Below, piece after piece: positions 43,446-52,287 of a DNA stretch of 64,000 nucleotides (position 1 is the first letter of the stretch; each line of letters starts with the position of its first letter). The DNA is from Dongia_A sp035695765 (GTDB lineage Bacteria > Pseudomonadota > Alphaproteobacteria > Dongiales > Dongiaceae): positions 20,738-84,737 of the forward strand of contig DASRRI010000042.1 in assembly GCA_035695765.1 (NCBI GenBank). The letters are read 5' to 3'. The translations under genes and the position numbers were made by a program. The notes beneath the pieces were generated by a model that was given only the letters and a program-made list of their open reading frames with translations, searched no databases and was not told where the DNA came from.

Positions 43446-44606
43446 ATGACCCTCAAGGTCGCAGCCAGAGGCCGCATCGATCCCTTCATCGTGATGGAAG
43501 TGATGCGGGCCGCAGCAGAGCGCGCGGCGACCGGCGCCGACGTCGTGCATCTCGAAGTCGGCCAGCCCTCGACGCCCGCGCCACGCAAGGTGCTGGAGGC
43601 GGCGAAGGCGGCGCTCGACAAGGAGCTGATCGGCTATACGCTGTCTCTCGGCTTGCCGGAACTGCGCGCGCGCATCTCGCGACACTATCGCGAGTTCTAC
43701 GGATCCGACGTGCCGGCGGAGCGCGTCGTCGTCACAACCGGGTCGTCCGGTGGCTTTCTGCTGGCGTTCCTGACGGCATTCGAGCCGGGCGACCGCGTCG
43801 CGCTCGCGAGCCCCGGTTATCCCTGCTATCGCAACATCCTGACGGCGCTTGGGATCGAGCCGGTGATCGTACCGATGGAGGCCGATACCAAGTATCAGCC
43901 GACAGTCGCGGCGCTGGAACAGGTGCAACGGGAGATGGGCGAGCACCTGGATGGGCTCATCGTCGCCAGCCCGTCAAATCCAGTAGGCGCCATCATCCAC
44001 GAACCGGAGATGCGCGCGCTGGCGCAGTATTGCAGCCAGCGCGGCATCCGCTTCATTTCGGACGAGATCTATCATGGCATCACCTATGGCGTTGACGCAG
44101 TGACAGCGGCGGCGATCGACAACCAGGCGGTCGTGGTCAATTCCTTCTCCAAGTATTTCTCGATGACGGGATGGCGGCTTGGCTGGCTAGTGGTGCCGGC
44201 GGAGCTGGTGCAGCCGATCGAGCGCACGGCGCAGAACCTCTTCATCTCGCCGCCCACCCTGTCGCAGCATGCGGGCATCGCGGCGTTCGACGCGCACGAC
44301 GAATGCCGCGCCAATGTCCAGCGCTATGCAGCCAATCGCGAATTGCTGCTGAACGACCTGCCCGGCGCAGGATTCGATCGGTTGGTAGCGACGGACGGAG
44401 CCTTCTACGTCTATGCTGATGTCGCGCACCTCACCAACGATAGCGTCGAGTTCTGCCGCCGGATGTTGGCTGAGACCGGCGTGGCCGCGACGCCCGGCGT
44501 CGATTTCGACGGCCAGCGCGGCCACGCCACGATGCGCTTCTCCTTCGCCGGCTCGACCGGGGACATGGCGGAGGCGGTGAAGCGGCTCAAGGCGTGGCGA
44601 CGATAG
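43446..44606 (+). CDS. Class I/II PLP-dependent aminotransferase
   Basis: A 386-residue fold-type I aminotransferase. It has VVHLEVGQPSTPAP, the substrate-channel TTGSSGGFLLAF, VASPSNPVGAII, ISDEIYHGITYG and the PLP lysine in NSFSKYFSMTGWRLGW, where Lys binds PLP. The C-terminal Arg for the carboxylate is in HATMRFSFAGS. It resembles broad-specificity aspartate/aromatic-type enzymes. It sits 5 bp after the GGT-like gene, suggesting one operon for amino-acid or peptide metabolism. Confidence 0.92.
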   Translation: MTLKVAARGRIDPFIVMEVMRAAAERAATGADVVHLEVGQPSTPAPRKVLEAAKAALDKELIGYTLSLGLPELRARISRHYREFYGSDVPAERVVVTTGSSGGFLLAFLTAFEPGDRVALASPGYPCYRNILTALGIEPVIVPMEADTKYQPTVAALEQVQREMGEHLDGLIVASPSNPVGAIIHEPEMRALAQYCSQRGIRFISDEIYHGITYGVDAVTAAAIDNQAVVVNSFSKYFSMTGWRLGWLVVPAELVQPIERTAQNLFISPPTLSQHAGIAAFDAHDECRANVQRYAANRELLLNDLPGAGFDRLVATDGAFYVYADVAHLTNDSVEFCRRMLAETGVAATPGVDFDGQRGHATMRFSFAGSTGDMAEAVKRLKAWRR

Positions 44607-44666
44607 TCGACGCTGTCTGATGCCGGCCTCGATCTGGTAACTTGGTTGCATCGGGGGTCGGAGTCT

Positions 44667-45636
44667 ATGTGGGTTCTCATCAAGCTTGTCATCATCGGGT
44701 TCGCGATCCTGCCCGCGGCGGTGCTGACGGCTTTCCTGGTCAGCCACTATTGCAAGCGGATGGGACCAAGGCTGATCGTGCGCACCTTGGCCCTCGGCGT
44801 CATTTCCGGCATGCTCGTGCTGTCGGCGGGTCCCATCATCGGCTGGGCGACCAGCTTTGCCGCGGCAGGCGTCGAATCCGCGCTGGCTTCCGCCTTCATC
44901 GGCGCGGCCGGGCCGGAGGAGCTCGCGAAAATTCCTGCTGCTCTACTTCATCGTGCAGGAGCACAAGGATTGCGATTCCGGCGGCGACCTGTTCTGCGCC
45001 GCGATGCTGATCGGCCTCGGTTTCGCGGGCCTCGAGAATTCGCTCTATCTGTTGCGCAGCCCGGACTGGCTCTCGCTGGGCACGATGCGGGGTGCGCTCT
45101 CGATCCTGGCCCCCATGGTGTTCGGCGGAGTCATGGGACTTTTCGCCGCGCGCGCCTATCGAGGGCAGGCGCCGGTGCTGAGCTGGCTGCTGGCCTTGAT
45201 TGTGCCGATCCTCGGCCACGGCTTCTATGATTTCCCGCTGATGATGTGGGAGGAGCTGCCATACGCGCATTTCGCAAATCCCGACCAGGTGTGGCGAGAG
45301 ATGTTCTGGATCCTGATGGCAGTCCTCATCGTCGCCGGTGCGACCACCTTCCTGATCTGCCGGCACGAGATGGTGGCGATCTTCATCCAGGATAGCGGCG
45401 ATGCGGACGTTCATCTCCCCGCGCAGTGGGCCGTTCGGCCGTGGCGCTGGGTTGGAACATTGTTCGTGCTGTCCGGCGCGGCGGTCGGATTAGTGGGGCT
45501 GTGGTTCGTGCAGTCGGACGAATATCGCGGCGCCTTCCTGCTGGCGCCGTCGATTTTTCCGCATACTTTCGGATGGATCATGCGGCTGCAGCCGCCAGAA
45601 AGAGCGATCGGGGTGCCGCGCGTGGCGGAGCGGTAG
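44667..45636 (+). pseudogene. PrsW-type intramembrane metalloprotease with a single-base frameshift
   Basis: The first frame from ATG 44667 has helices and the EELAK motif (PrsW EExxK). The +1 frame takes over at the same point with FLLLYFIVQEHKDCDSGGD, GLGFAGLENSLYLL and ILGHGFYDFPL, which carry the remaining PrsW motifs. Deleting one A from the AAAA at 44928-44931 joins them into a 322-residue membrane protein. PrsW in Bacillus cleaves an anti-sigma factor; the target here is unknown. As read, the product stops being functional after EELAK. Sequencing error and recent mutation are both possible. Confidence 0.78.
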
Positions 45637-45708
45637 GCAAGGCCAATTGCAAAGATCGGGCCGCAGCGCAATTGTGATCTACCTTTCTGTCTCTATCCCG
45701 AGTCGGAG

Positions 45709-46212
45709 ATGCCGAAGCCGACCGATAGGTTGGATATCGCCGAGATCACCTCGCCGCGCATTCACCGGCTCAATTCCTATTGGGAGGCCCAGCGTGCAGC
45801 TCGCGGCGGTTTGGTGCCGCGACGCGGGGACATTGCGCCGGACCAGATCAAGGATCTCCTACCCAACATCATGATCGTCGATGTCGAGTGTGATCCCCTG
45901 CGATTCCGCTATCGGCTCGTCGGCACGCGGGTGGTCGAATATAACGGCCTAGAGTTCACTGGCCGCTACCTGGACGAGATCGGCTGGCCCGAAGAGCAGG
46001 AGCTCTTCAATAGCTATGCCGAGGTGGTGAACGGGCGGCAGCCGTTCTTCGGATCGCTCGCTTGGGGGCTCCTGACGGGCGGGGTCGGCAGGTGCGAATT
46101 CGCCCGCTTTCCGTTGAGCGAAGACAACGACGCAGTCTCGCGGATCCTCGCGATCGAGGATTACGATTTCCCGCGGCTCGACGCGACGCCGAGCCTTGAA
46201 CCGAATCGTTGA
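45709..46212 (+). CDS. PAS_5-type single-domain protein
   Basis: A 167-residue protein with the PAS_5 (formerly DUF1457) pattern: LNSYWEAQRA, PNIMIVDVECDPLRFRYRLV, GTRVVEYNGLEFTGRYLDEI, and a final FARFPLSEDN strand. There is no output domain. Stand-alone copies are typical of Rhodospirillales and related groups and presumably sense a small ligand. The ATG at 45709 follows ATCCCGAGTCGGAG. Confidence 0.83.
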   Translation: MPKPTDRLDIAEITSPRIHRLNSYWEAQRAARGGLVPRRGDIAPDQIKDLLPNIMIVDVECDPLRFRYRLVGTRVVEYNGLEFTGRYLDEIGWPEEQELFNSYAEVVNGRQPFFGSLAWGLLTGGVGRCEFARFPLSEDNDAVSRILAIEDYDFPRLDATPSLEPNR

Positions 46213-46244
46213 TGTGCTATTGCGCGCTTGGTTGAACTGACGCG

Positions 46245-46805
46245 CTATTGCGCGTCGGCAGCCACCTGCATTTTCACGATGCGATCCTGAGGGGCGCTGA
46301 CCACACCGTTGTTGCTGGGGTCGCCTTTCTTGATGCGATCGACGAATTCCATGCCCTCGATCACCTGGCCGAAGGCGGTATATTGGCCGTCGAGATGTGG
46401 CGCCGGCGCGAAGCAGATGAAGAACTGGCTGTCGGCACTGTTCACGTCCGATGAACGCGCCATCGAAACCGTGCCGCGCACATGCTTCACCGCAGAAAAT
46501 TCGGCTTCCAGCCGCTTGCCCGAGCCGCCGGTTCCGGTGCCCTTCGGATCGCCACCCTGGGCCATGAAGTTCGGAATCACGCGGTGGAAGGGTGTGCCGT
46601 CATAGAAGCCCTGGCGTGCCAGTTCCTTGATGCGCGCGACGGTTTTCGGCGCGACATCGGGGCGGAGCTGGATGACCACGCGGCCATAGCTGAGGTCCAT
46701 GTAAAGTGTGTTCTCGAGGTCTTGCGCGAACGCATCGGCAGCACCGGCCGTCGCGAGCGCGCAGCTGACGAGCACGCCAAAGGCGCGGCGGGAGAGGTTG
46801 GTCAT
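46245..46805 (-). CDS. Secreted cyclophilin-type peptidyl-prolyl isomerase
   Basis: A 186-residue isomerase with a signal peptide that contains a twin-arginine-like SRRAFGVL motif and ends AFAQ. The catalytic domain is complete: GTPFHRVIPNFMAQGGDPKG (active Arg and Gln), VSMARSSDVNSADSQFFI, and HLDGQYTAFGQVIEGME. It should catalyse proline isomerisation in the periplasm. CGGAG precedes the ATG. It is 20 bp downstream of icd on the same strand. Confidence 0.94.
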   Translation of the reverse strand: MTNLSRRAFGVLVSCALATAGAADAFAQDLENTLYMDLSYGRVVIQLRPDVAPKTVARIKELARQGFYDGTPFHRVIPNFMAQGGDPKGTGTGGSGKRLEAEFSAVKHVRGTVSMARSSDVNSADSQFFICFAPAPHLDGQYTAFGQVIEGMEFVDRIKKGDPSNNGVVSAPQDRIVKMQVAADAQ

Positions 46806-46825
46806 GGAATTCTCCGTGGGAAGGG

Positions 46826-48040
46826 TCAGGCCATTGTCTTCTTGAGGTTCTCGTCGAGCTTGTCGAGGAACTCAGTGGTCGACAGCCATTTCTGGTCAGG
46901 CGAAATCAGCAGCGCGAGATCCTTGGTCATGAAACCGGATTCGACCGTGTCGACGCAGATCTTCTCCAGTGCCTCGGCGAATTTCTGCACCTCAGGCGTG
47001 TTATCGAACTTGCCGCGGTACCAAAGCCCGCGGGTCCAGGCGTAGATCGAAGCGATCGGGTTGGTGGAGGTCTGCTTGCCCTTCTGATGCTCACGGAAGT
47101 GCCGCGTGACGGTGCCATGGGCAGCCTCCGCTTCGACAACGCTGCCGTCCGGGTCCATGAGGACGGAAGTCATGAGGCCGAGCGAGCCGAAGCCCTGCGC
47201 CACCGTGTCGGATTGCACGTCGCCATCATAGTTCTTGCAGGCCCAGACGAAGCCACCGGACCATTTGAGGGCGCTCGCCACCATGTCGTCGATCAGGCGA
47301 TGGTCGTACGTGATGTTCTTGGCTTTGAACTTGGCCGCGAATTCCTTGTCGTAGACTTCCTGGAACAGATCCTTGAAGCGGCCGTCATAGGCCTTGAGGA
47401 TGGTGTTCTTGGTGGAGAGGTAGACCGGCCAGCCAAGATCGAGACCATAGTTCAGGCAGGCGCGCGCGAAGCCGCGGATCGAATCGTCGAGATTGTACAT
47501 GCCCATGGCAACGCCGCCGCCGGTGAACGTGAACACGTCCTTTTCGATCGGCTTGCCGCCATCAGCGGGCTCGAATTTCATGGTCAGCTTGCCCTTGCCG
47601 GGAACCACAAAATCGGTAGCGCGATACTGATCGCCGAATGCGTGACGGCCGATGACGATCGGCTGGGTCCAGCCCGGCACAAGGCGCGGCACGTTCCGGC
47701 AGATGATCGGCTGGCGGAAGACCGTGCCATCGAGGATGTTGCGGATCGTGCCGTTCGGCGACTTCCACATCTGCTTGAGGCTGAACTCCTTCACGCGCGC
47801 TTCGTCGGGCGTGATGGTCGCGCATTTGACGCCGACGCGATGCTGCTTGATGGCGTTGGCGGCGTCGATCGTGATCTGGTCGCCGGTCTTATCGCGGCTC
47901 TCGATGCCGAGGTCGTAATATTTCAGATCGACATCGAGATAGGGCAGGATCAGCTTGTCCTTGATGAAGTGCCAGATGATGCGCGTCATCTCGTCGCCGT
48001 CGAGCTCCACGATCGGATTCGTGACCTTGATCTTCGCCAT
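46826..48040 (-). CDS. icd: NADP-dependent isocitrate dehydrogenase
   Basis: A 404-residue TCA-cycle enzyme of the eukaryote-like homodimeric type. It has NPIVELDGDEMTRIIW, KSPNGTIRNILDGTVFR, the NADP-type GHAFGDQYRATD-like block, YDGRFKDLFQEVYD, HRLIDDMVASALKW and HGTVTRHFREHQKG. GAGGAAGC lies upstream of the ATG. It converts isocitrate to 2-oxoglutarate. A 25-bp palindrome lies about 90-115 bp upstream. Confidence 0.96.
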   Translation of the reverse strand: MAKIKVTNPIVELDGDEMTRIIWHFIKDKLILPYLDVDLKYYDLGIESRDKTGDQITIDAANAIKQHRVGVKCATITPDEARVKEFSLKQMWKSPNGTIRNILDGTVFRQPIICRNVPRLVPGWTQPIVIGRHAFGDQYRATDFVVPGKGKLTMKFEPADGGKPIEKDVFTFTGGGVAMGMYNLDDSIRGFARACLNYGLDLGWPVYLSTKNTILKAYDGRFKDLFQEVYDKEFAAKFKAKNITYDHRLIDDMVASALKWSGGFVWACKNYDGDVQSDTVAQGFGSLGLMTSVLMDPDGSVVEAEAAHGTVTRHFREHQKGKQTSTNPIASIYAWTRGLWYRGKFDNTPEVQKFAEALEKICVDTVESGFMTKDLALLISPDQKWLSTTEFLDKLDENLKKTMA

Positions 48041-48131
48041 TCGATTGCTTCCTCCGAGGATCGTCGCCCAGCGCGCGTCAGCGTACGGCAGCGACGATAT
48101 TGCATCGCAAAATCGGGCCGCAGAATAGCAT

Positions 48132-48156
48132 CGCGCGCTGGAATTTCCAGCGCGCG
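48132..48156 (-). terminator. Long perfect palindrome between the LOG gene and icd
   Basis: CGCGCGCTGGAA, a central T, and TTCCAGCGCGCG (48132-48143 with 48145-48156) form a 25-bp palindrome. It follows the LOG stop on the minus strand but has no T-tract, so it may be a weak terminator or a structured site ahead of icd. Confidence 0.5.
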
Positions 48157-48176
48157 GAAATCACAGCCTAGCCAAA

Positions 48177-48764
48177 CTAAATTCGTTCGGGATAGCTGGG
48201 TTCGCGGGTCTGCGGCTCCGCACCGAGCAGGTCGAACAGGCGGCCGACGCCGCCGACCACCGAGAACAATTGCCGCGCCGCGGACCGGGCAAAGCCGTTG
48301 TCGATCACGTGGTCGACGAGGTCCAGGAACGGATCCCAATAGTCGTCGTGATTGACCAGGATGATCGGCTTGTCGTGCATGCCGAGCTGGCGCCAGGTGA
48401 TGATCTCGAAGGTCTCGTCGAGCGTGCCCATGCCGCCGGGGAGCACGATGAAAGCCTCGGACAGGTCGAACATCATGCGCTTGCGCGTGTGCATGCTGTC
48501 GACGATCTTGAGCTCGGTCAGGCCGCGATGGCCAAGCTCAGCCTGCTGCAGATGTTCCGGGATGATGCCTAGAACTTCGCCCCCTGCCGCCAGGGCAGCG
48601 TCGGCGAGAGCGCCCATCAGGCCGATTCCGCCGCCGCCATAGATCAAGCGGATGCGATGCTCCCCCAGGGCGCGGCCTACGTCGGTGGCGATTTTGAGGA
48701 AGGTTTCGGAGGCACCATTGGAGGCGCCGCAATAGACGCAAACGGACTTCACAATCTGACTCAT
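48177..48764 (-). CDS. LOG-family protein (cytokinin riboside 5'-monophosphate phosphoribohydrolase-like)
   Basis: A 195-residue Rossmann-type protein with VCVYCGASNG, LIYGGGGIGLMGALADAAL and the catalytic PGGMGTLDE (109-117) plus the conserved Arg in MHTRKRMM. LOG enzymes remove ribose 5-phosphate from nucleotide monophosphates; in plants they release active cytokinins. The bacterial role is probably nucleotide salvage or clean-up. I use the ATG at 48764; a TTG at 48770 is in frame. Confidence 0.92.
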   Translation of the reverse strand: MSQIVKSVCVYCGASNGASETFLKIATDVGRALGEHRIRLIYGGGGIGLMGALADAALAAGGEVLGIIPEHLQQAELGHRGLTELKIVDSMHTRKRMMFDLSEAFIVLPGGMGTLDETFEIITWRQLGMHDKPIILVNHDDYWDPFLDLVDHVIDNGFARSAARQLFSVVGGVGRLFDLLGAEPQTREPSYPERI

Positions 48765-48889
48765 TTCCAATCCAAGGGGCCGTCCCCCTGGCCTTTCTTC
48801 TCTATCCCTCTTGTCACAACATTTATGGCTGGAATCGGGTATCCGGGCAAGTATTGGAGCCTAGCTCTTTTGGGCCAGTGTAAGGTCAA

Positions 48890-48968
48890 TTCCGTGGCAT
48901 TCGCGCCACAGTCGGCCGTACGACTGGGTTTTGCAATCGGCGGCTGAATGGTCTTTAGCCGATTTTTT
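48890..48968 (+). ncRNA. Candidate small RNA with its own terminator
   Basis: Three hairpins follow one another on the plus strand: GTGGC-N6-GCCAC (48894-48909), CAGTCG-N6-CGACTG (48909-48926), and CGGCTGAA-N5-TTTAGCCG (48941-48961). The last is followed by ATTTTTT and forms a convincing terminator. No plus-strand gene lies upstream for it to end; the neighbouring gene is on the minus strand. The terminator is firm, while the RNA and its start site are inferred. Confidence 0.45.
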
Positions 48969-49063
48969 GCCGCGGGGTCGCTGATCCCGGGCTTGACTTC
49001 GGCCTTCTGACTCACCTGCTGGTCTGATAGTGTCGTGCAACAAGTTGGTTACGGGAGGTTCAG

Positions 49064-50290
49064 GTGACGCGCGTCGCTCTGACCGGAACAATCGGCGCCG
49101 CGGTTCTGGTGGTCGCGCTTGGCCTTTTCTTCGCGATCTACCAGCAGGATCAGGATGATGCCGGCGATGCGGCGCCAGCGTCCGGCCAGCCTGCCGGAAC
49201 CGCTGCCCCCGGCGCCGCGACCGACTCGACAGCCAACAACGCCCAGGGCGGCAATGATGCCGGCCAGACGACCCAGTCCGCCAACACTGGTGGCGCCGCT
49301 CCGGCGCCGTCTGCGGCAGGCAGCGAGGCCGAAGGTGCCGCGGCCGCCCCACCCAGCTTTGACGTGGTGCGGGTCAATCCCAGCGGCGATGCCGTCATCG
49401 CCGGCCGCGCCAAGCCGGATGCCGAGGTCACGATCCTGGATCAGGGCAAGGCCATCGGCTCGGTGAAGGCAGACAATCGCGGGGAGTGGGTCTTCCTGCC
49501 CGACAGCGCACTCGATCCAGGCGAGCATAGCTTTACGCTGGAGAGCCAGGACGAGGGGGCCGAGGGCAAACAGGCGCCCAAGCAGGAATCGGAAAGCTCG
49601 GTCGTCGTGCTGGTGCCGCAAGTAGCCAAGGACATCGCCGGCCGCACCAGCGACCAGCCGGCCGGCGCGCTGGCTATCGAGGTCCCCAAATCAGGCAATG
49701 GCCCGACGCGCGTGATGAACGTCCCGGACCAGCCCGCGGAAACGGCTGCCGGCGCGCCGAAGGGACCGGTGATTTCGGCGATCGATTACGATGCCAGCGG
49801 CCGAGCGATCCTGTCGGGCAAGGCGCCCGGCGGCGCGCGGCTGTTCGTCTATGTCGACAACAATCCGATCGGCGAAGCGGTCGCCGATGAGGAAGGGCTG
49901 TGGTCCTTCACGCCGCCGGCGCCACTTGCCACCGGCCTGCATGTCATCCGGGTCGACCAGGTCGACGAGACGGGGAAGGTGCTGGCGCGCGCGCAGACTC
50001 CGTTCGAGCAGGCGGCGGTACCGCTGGCGTCCCAGGCTGGAAACGGCGCGCAGCAGAATGCCGCCACCACCGGCACGACGCAGACGAGCGCTGGGCAGAA
50101 CGGCAACATGGCGAGCCTGGTCGGAGGCAGGATCGTGGTGCAGCCAGGCAATTCCTTGTGGAAGCTGGCACGCGAAAGCTACGGCCGCGGCGTCCGCTAT
50201 ACCGTGATCTATGAAGCGAACAAGGACCAGATCACCAACCCGGATCTCATTTATCCTGGTCAAGTGTTCTCCGTCCCCACCGGCAATTGA
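49064..50290 (+). CDS. LysM domain protein with N-terminal membrane anchor
   Basis: A 408-residue protein. It starts at GTG 49064 behind GGGAGG and has one N-terminal helix (VALTGTIGAAVLVVALGLFF), then a long Gly/Ala/Pro-rich linker. Two Ig-like repeats follow (VNPSGDAVIAGRAKPDAEVT and IDYDASGRAILSGKAPGGAR), and a C-terminal LysM domain (VVQPGNSLWKLARESYGRGV ... IYPGQVFSVP) binds peptidoglycan. It probably anchors in the inner membrane and reaches the cell wall. Stand-alone gene; a candidate RNA and terminator lie just upstream. Confidence 0.9.
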   Translation: MTRVALTGTIGAAVLVVALGLFFAIYQQDQDDAGDAAPASGQPAGTAAPGAATDSTANNAQGGNDAGQTTQSANTGGAAPAPSAAGSEAEGAAAAPPSFDVVRVNPSGDAVIAGRAKPDAEVTILDQGKAIGSVKADNRGEWVFLPDSALDPGEHSFTLESQDEGAEGKQAPKQESESSVVVLVPQVAKDIAGRTSDQPAGALAIEVPKSGNGPTRVMNVPDQPAETAAGAPKGPVISAIDYDASGRAILSGKAPGGARLFVYVDNNPIGEAVADEEGLWSFTPPAPLATGLHVIRVDQVDETGKVLARAQTPFEQAAVPLASQAGNGAQQNAATTGTTQTSAGQNGNMASLVGGRIVVQPGNSLWKLARESYGRGVRYTVIYEANKDQITNPDLIYPGQVFSVPTGN

Positions 50291-50436
50291 CCTCGCTCCC
50301 GCAGCGAAAGATGTAGCAAGATGAGCGCCGCGGGTCTCGCGCTGAGTCCGCGCGAGCTGCAGGACAGATAGCGCGGTGATCATGGCGTCTTGGCGCCGAT
50401 CATCGGCGCGGCGGTGGATCGAGATGCGAGGGGACG

Positions 50437-50859
50437 ATGAAACTGACTGAGGACGAGCTGGCGCTCATTCAAGAACTGCGGGTCTTGAACCCGGCAAGGA
50501 ACATTCCCTCTTACGCCAAAGCGACCAAAGGCCAGCTGTTAGCCGACCGCGTGACCAAGTTGCTCGGCTCTTGGCCGTTCCTGTTGGCCCAGACGATCAT
50601 CCTGGTGTTGTGGGTGGTGTTCAACATTGTGGCCTGGATCCAGCACTGGGATCCGTACCCGTTCATCCTGCTTAATCTCGCTCTGTCGTTCCAGGCGGCC
50701 TATGCGGCGCCGGTCATCCTCATGAGCCAGAACCGCGAAAGCCAGATCGACCGTCAGAAGCTCGAATACTTCTATCACGTCAATCTCAAGAGCGAGCTTG
50801 AGCTCGAGCTGCTGCACCACAAGCTCGACGAGCTCACGGCATTGGTCAAAGCAAAATGA
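50437..50859 (+). CDS. DUF1003 membrane protein
   Basis: A 140-residue protein with two central transmembrane helices (FLLAQTIILVLWVVFNIVAW and FILLNLALSFQAAYAAPVIL) and the DUF1003 signature SQNRESQIDRQKLEYFYHVN followed by a Glu/Leu-rich coiled segment. GAGGGGA precedes the ATG. Function is not established for this widespread family. It converges with the next gene, with 7 bp between stops. Confidence 0.87.
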   Translation: MKLTEDELALIQELRVLNPARNIPSYAKATKGQLLADRVTKLLGSWPFLLAQTIILVLWVVFNIVAWIQHWDPYPFILLNLALSFQAAYAAPVILMSQNRESQIDRQKLEYFYHVNLKSELELELLHHKLDELTALVKAK

Positions 50860-50866
50860 TGGGAAC

Positions 50867-51325
50867 TCAGGCCGCGGGCTTTGCCCAGCGCGGCAGGACG
50901 TCACGCAGCACCATCAGATAAGGCCTGGCTTCCAGCACCAGGTCGGCTGCCACCGCCAGCAGGGCTGTCGGAGTCCAGCTCTCGCCGAGCCGCGCCTTGC
51001 CGAGGCAATAGATCCTCTTCTGCTTGGAGACCATCAGGCGGCACGAGGGTGACGTGTGGCTGGAGCGGATGATCGCATGCACGACCTCGCGCATGTCCAC
51101 TCCTTCCGCTGAATAGGGATCGCCGCCGATATCCGCCGCGATCTGCAGCACGGGTCCGGACTCGGTCAGCCGCGTCACTGCGGAGAAGGGGAGCCCGCAG
51201 GCCTTGAAGCCAAATTCGACGTTGGCGCGTTCCTGCTTCAGCGCCACGGAGCCGTCGTCGAGGACGTCCAGCTCGTTCAGTTCGACAGGAACAGGTGGGC
51301 GGTTGAAGACCGTCGGCATATTCAT
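50867..51325 (-). CDS. Hypothetical protein
   Basis: A 152-residue soluble protein. Mixed alpha/beta pattern: VALKQERANVEFGFKACGLP, VLQIAADIGGDPYSAEGVDM, and a long C-terminal helix TALLAVAADLVLEARPYLMV. The overall look resembles small YbjN-like or type III chaperone-like folds, but I cannot claim that. No signal or membrane helix. The start lacks a clear ribosome site (ATG 51325 or 51319). Confidence 0.6.
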   Translation of the reverse strand: MNMPTVFNRPPVPVELNELDVLDDGSVALKQERANVEFGFKACGLPFSAVTRLTESGPVLQIAADIGGDPYSAEGVDMREVVHAIIRSSHTSPSCRLMVSKQKRIYCLGKARLGESWTPTALLAVAADLVLEARPYLMVLRDVLPRWAKPAA

Positions 51326-51498
51326 GAAAGCAGCGCCAAGCGAAATGGTTCTGGGCCAAGCCTGATGCTAATGGCCGGGTGATTAACGAAAGCTAAAAGG
51401 TAGGCCCATAGGGTCAGGGCGAGGGTCGGCAGCCAATCATTGACTTGCGCGGCGTCCGTGGCCAGATATGTGCCAAATCAATGAAATAGCGGCGGACC

Positions 51499-52233
51499 GT
51501 GGCGAAGAGCTTGAAGGGCCGCCGTCAGCCGAGCGAGGTAACCTTCTTGTCCACTTTCACTGTCCCGCCGATCCATCGTGAGGGATGGCGCTTTGTTGCC
51601 CTGTTTGCGGCGGTAACGGTGCTGCTGTTCTGGGCATGGGAGCCGCTGGGCTGGGCCGGTGTCATTCTCACCTGCTGGTGCGCCTTCTTCTTCCGCGATC
51701 CCGCGCGCGTGACGCCGAACCGGCCAGGCCTCATCGTCTCGCCAGCTGATGGCGTGGTGCAGATGATCCAGCCAGCGATCCCGCCGGCGGAGCTCGGCAT
51801 GGATCAACGGCCGCTGACGCGCGTTAGTGTCTTCATGAACGTGTTCGACGTGCACGTGAACCGCTCGCCGATCGATGGCGAGGTGGTCGCGCTGGCCTAT
51901 CGGCCAGGCAAGTTCGTCAACGCCGCGCTCGACAAGGCCAGCGAGCACAATGAGCGCCAATCGATCCACCTGCGCGCGCCCGACGGCCTCACTCTCTGCG
52001 TGGTGCAGATCGCTGGGCTGGTTGCGCGGCGCATCAAGTGCGATCTGTCCGCCGGCCGCACCTTGCGGGCGGGTGAGCGTTTTGGCCTGATCCGGTTCGG
52101 CAGCCGGGTCGATGTCTATCTGCCGGACGGCGTTTCGCCATTGGTGTGCGTCGGACAACGCGCGATTGCAGGCGAAACTGTGCTGGCGGACACCAAGTCC
52201 GATGAATCCACAAGGCTTGGCGAACAACGGTAA
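51499..52233 (+). CDS. psd: Phosphatidylserine decarboxylase proenzyme
   Basis: A 244-residue short-form Psd that makes phosphatidylethanolamine. Two N-terminal hydrophobic helices anchor it; the catalytic part has FFRDPARVTPNRPGLIVSPA, MNVFDVHVNRSPIDGEVV and the self-cleavage site FGSR with Ser202 as the pyruvoyl precursor. The bacterial short form (about 230 residues) uses this GS instead of LGST. It starts at GTG 51499. pssA follows 54 bp later, so the two steps of PE synthesis are in one operon. Confidence 0.94.
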   Translation: MAKSLKGRRQPSEVTFLSTFTVPPIHREGWRFVALFAAVTVLLFWAWEPLGWAGVILTCWCAFFFRDPARVTPNRPGLIVSPADGVVQMIQPAIPPAELGMDQRPLTRVSVFMNVFDVHVNRSPIDGEVVALAYRPGKFVNAALDKASEHNERQSIHLRAPDGLTLCVVQIAGLVARRIKCDLSAGRTLRAGERFGLIRFGSRVDVYLPDGVSPLVCVGQRAIAGETVLADTKSDESTRLGEQR

Positions 52234-52287
52234 TCTGCGGCAGAATAGAGCTGCTGCGGACGGTTCAATCCTGGAGGATCGAGAGCC

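Noticed and set aside
46216..46254. Direct repeat GCTATTGCGCG (46216-46226 and 46244-46254), with a hairpin in the second copy
   Set aside because: Short, confined to one convergent spacer, and without a T-tract. Too little to call a mobile or regulatory repeat.
47087..48355. A 422-codon plus-strand frame opposite icd
   Set aside because: Shadow of icd; its composition is that of antisense high-GC sequence.
48657..48947. A plus-strand frame ending inside the candidate RNA terminator
   Set aside because: Its first half is antisense to the LOG gene, there is no ribosome site, and the peptide has no protein-like pattern.
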